A stretch of 64,000 bases of DNA from Halomonas litopenaei (lineage in GTDB: Bacteria > Pseudomonadota > Gammaproteobacteria > Pseudomonadales > Halomonadaceae), in assembly GCF_003045775.1 (NCBI RefSeq), contig NZ_PXNS01000004.1, positions 186,001-250,000 on the forward strand. The letters are read 5' to 3'. The translations under genes were made by a program, and so were the position numbers. Under the pieces are notes generated by a model. It did no database searches and was not told where the DNA came from. It worked only from the letters and a program-made list of their open reading frames with translations. Shown here one piece after another: positions 63,560-64,000 of this stretch (position 1 is the first letter of the stretch; each line of letters begins with the position of its first letter).

Positions 63560-64000
63560 GCGGCCCCCGCGCTGGCCTTGGCGTCACGCACATGGTCCTC
63601 GAGCTCCTTGAAGCTCGGGCGTTCGCTGGTGTGCAGCGCCTTGCGGCCGAACTCCACCGCCAGCTGCGGCGGATAGCCGTGCAGGCTGGCCAGCAGGGTG
63701 ACCCTCAGGCACTGCAGCATCTTGATCGACTCGCCGGTCTGGCGTTCGATGCGGTAGGCCAGCGGGCTGATGAAGCCATAGCCGAGCAGGATGCCGAGGA
63801 AGGTGCCGACCAGGGCGTGGGCGATCATCACCCCCATCTCGGCGGGATCGGCGGCGGTGACGCTCAGCGCCTTCACCACCCCCATCACCGCGGCGACGAT
63901 GCCGAAGGCGGGCATGGAATCGCCGACCTTGGCGATGGCGTCGGCAGGAATATGTGCCTCCTGCTCGAACATCTCGATCTCGTGGAGCATCAGCTCGTCG
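63556..64000 (-). CDS. motA: Flagellar motor stator protein MotA (partial)
   Basis: The C-terminal 147 or so residues; the 5' end lies beyond the window. Conserved prolines are in 'KVGDSMPAFGIVAAVMGVVK' and 'LLGYGFISPLAYRIER', which couple proton flow to torque. The segment upstream of the first visible Met stays open to the edge ('DELMLHEIEMFEQEAHIPAD'), consistent with an intact gene. Confidence 0.95.
   Translation of the reverse strand, partial: DELMLHEIEMFEQEAHIPADAIAKVGDSMPAFGIVAAVMGVVKALSVTAADPAEMGVMIAHALVGTFLGILLGYGFISPLAYRIERQTGESIKMLQCLRVTLLASLHGYPPQLAVEFGRKALHTSERPSFKELEDHVRDAKASAGAA

Noticed and set aside
1..64000. CRISPR array, insertion sequence or rRNA operon
   Set aside because: No regularly spaced direct repeats with spacers, no transposase and no rRNA sequence were seen in the window.

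Overview
The window is a 64-kb chromosomal segment of a GC-rich gammaproteobacterium. It is most likely a Halomonadaceae member close to Halomonas. That placement is inferred from the Pseudomonas-like order yicC / rph / crc / pyrE, several TRAP transporter operons, creatinase, and an flhBAE-fliA flagellar block. No rRNA gene is available to confirm it.

Positions 1-9201 are the inner end of an integrated genomic island whose far end lies outside the window. It carries a P4-type tyrosine integrase with an AlpA-like partner, a recombination operon (DUF932, a 61-residue protein, an ERF single-strand annealing protein and a YqaJ-type exonuclease), an inovirus-Gp2/YagK-type protein with HUH- and YxxK-like motifs, an HTH regulator, a zinc-ribbon/glycine-zipper protein, and a large protein resembling mobile-element helicase ATPases but lacking a P-loop. 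The integrase abuts the 3' end of yicC, a known integration site for mobilizable islands. Four related 8-mers spaced about one helical turn apart, some in pairs, lie in the junction.

Positions 9202-18335 are housekeeping: yicC, rph, a Crc-type protein that looks like exonuclease III but has lost the catalytic residues, pyrE, trmL, rep, a periplasmic di-heme cytochrome c5, tRNA-Arg(CCG), and a secreted PL7 alginate lyase.

Positions 18336-43460 are a catabolic region. It holds a NIT-domain chemoreceptor with a sigma-28-like promoter and a Na+/solute symporter with a 35-residue membrane partner. A LysR regulator and creatinase follow. There are three TRAP transporters: one with a CitE-like lyase and a thiamine-diphosphate enzyme, one with an RraA-like protein, and one beside an RpiR-regulated operon for diaminopropionate ammonia-lyase, an M20 amidohydrolase of the N-carbamoyl-L-amino-acid hydrolase type and N-carbamoyl-D-amino-acid hydrolase. 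Two TGAAA-N6-TTTCA palindromes sit at the rpiR/dpaL promoter.

Positions 43461-46236 hold ahpF and ahpC. Positions 46237-64000 are one minus-strand motility and chemotaxis block: motA (cut by the window edge), motB, cheA, cheW, three chemoreceptors, cheR, cheB, cheY, cheZ, flhB, flhA, flhE and fliA. flhF and flhG are absent between flhA and fliA. All three receptors in the block end in a WE[AS]F pentapeptide like the CheR/CheB tether of enterobacterial receptors, whereas the NIT receptor elsewhere does not.
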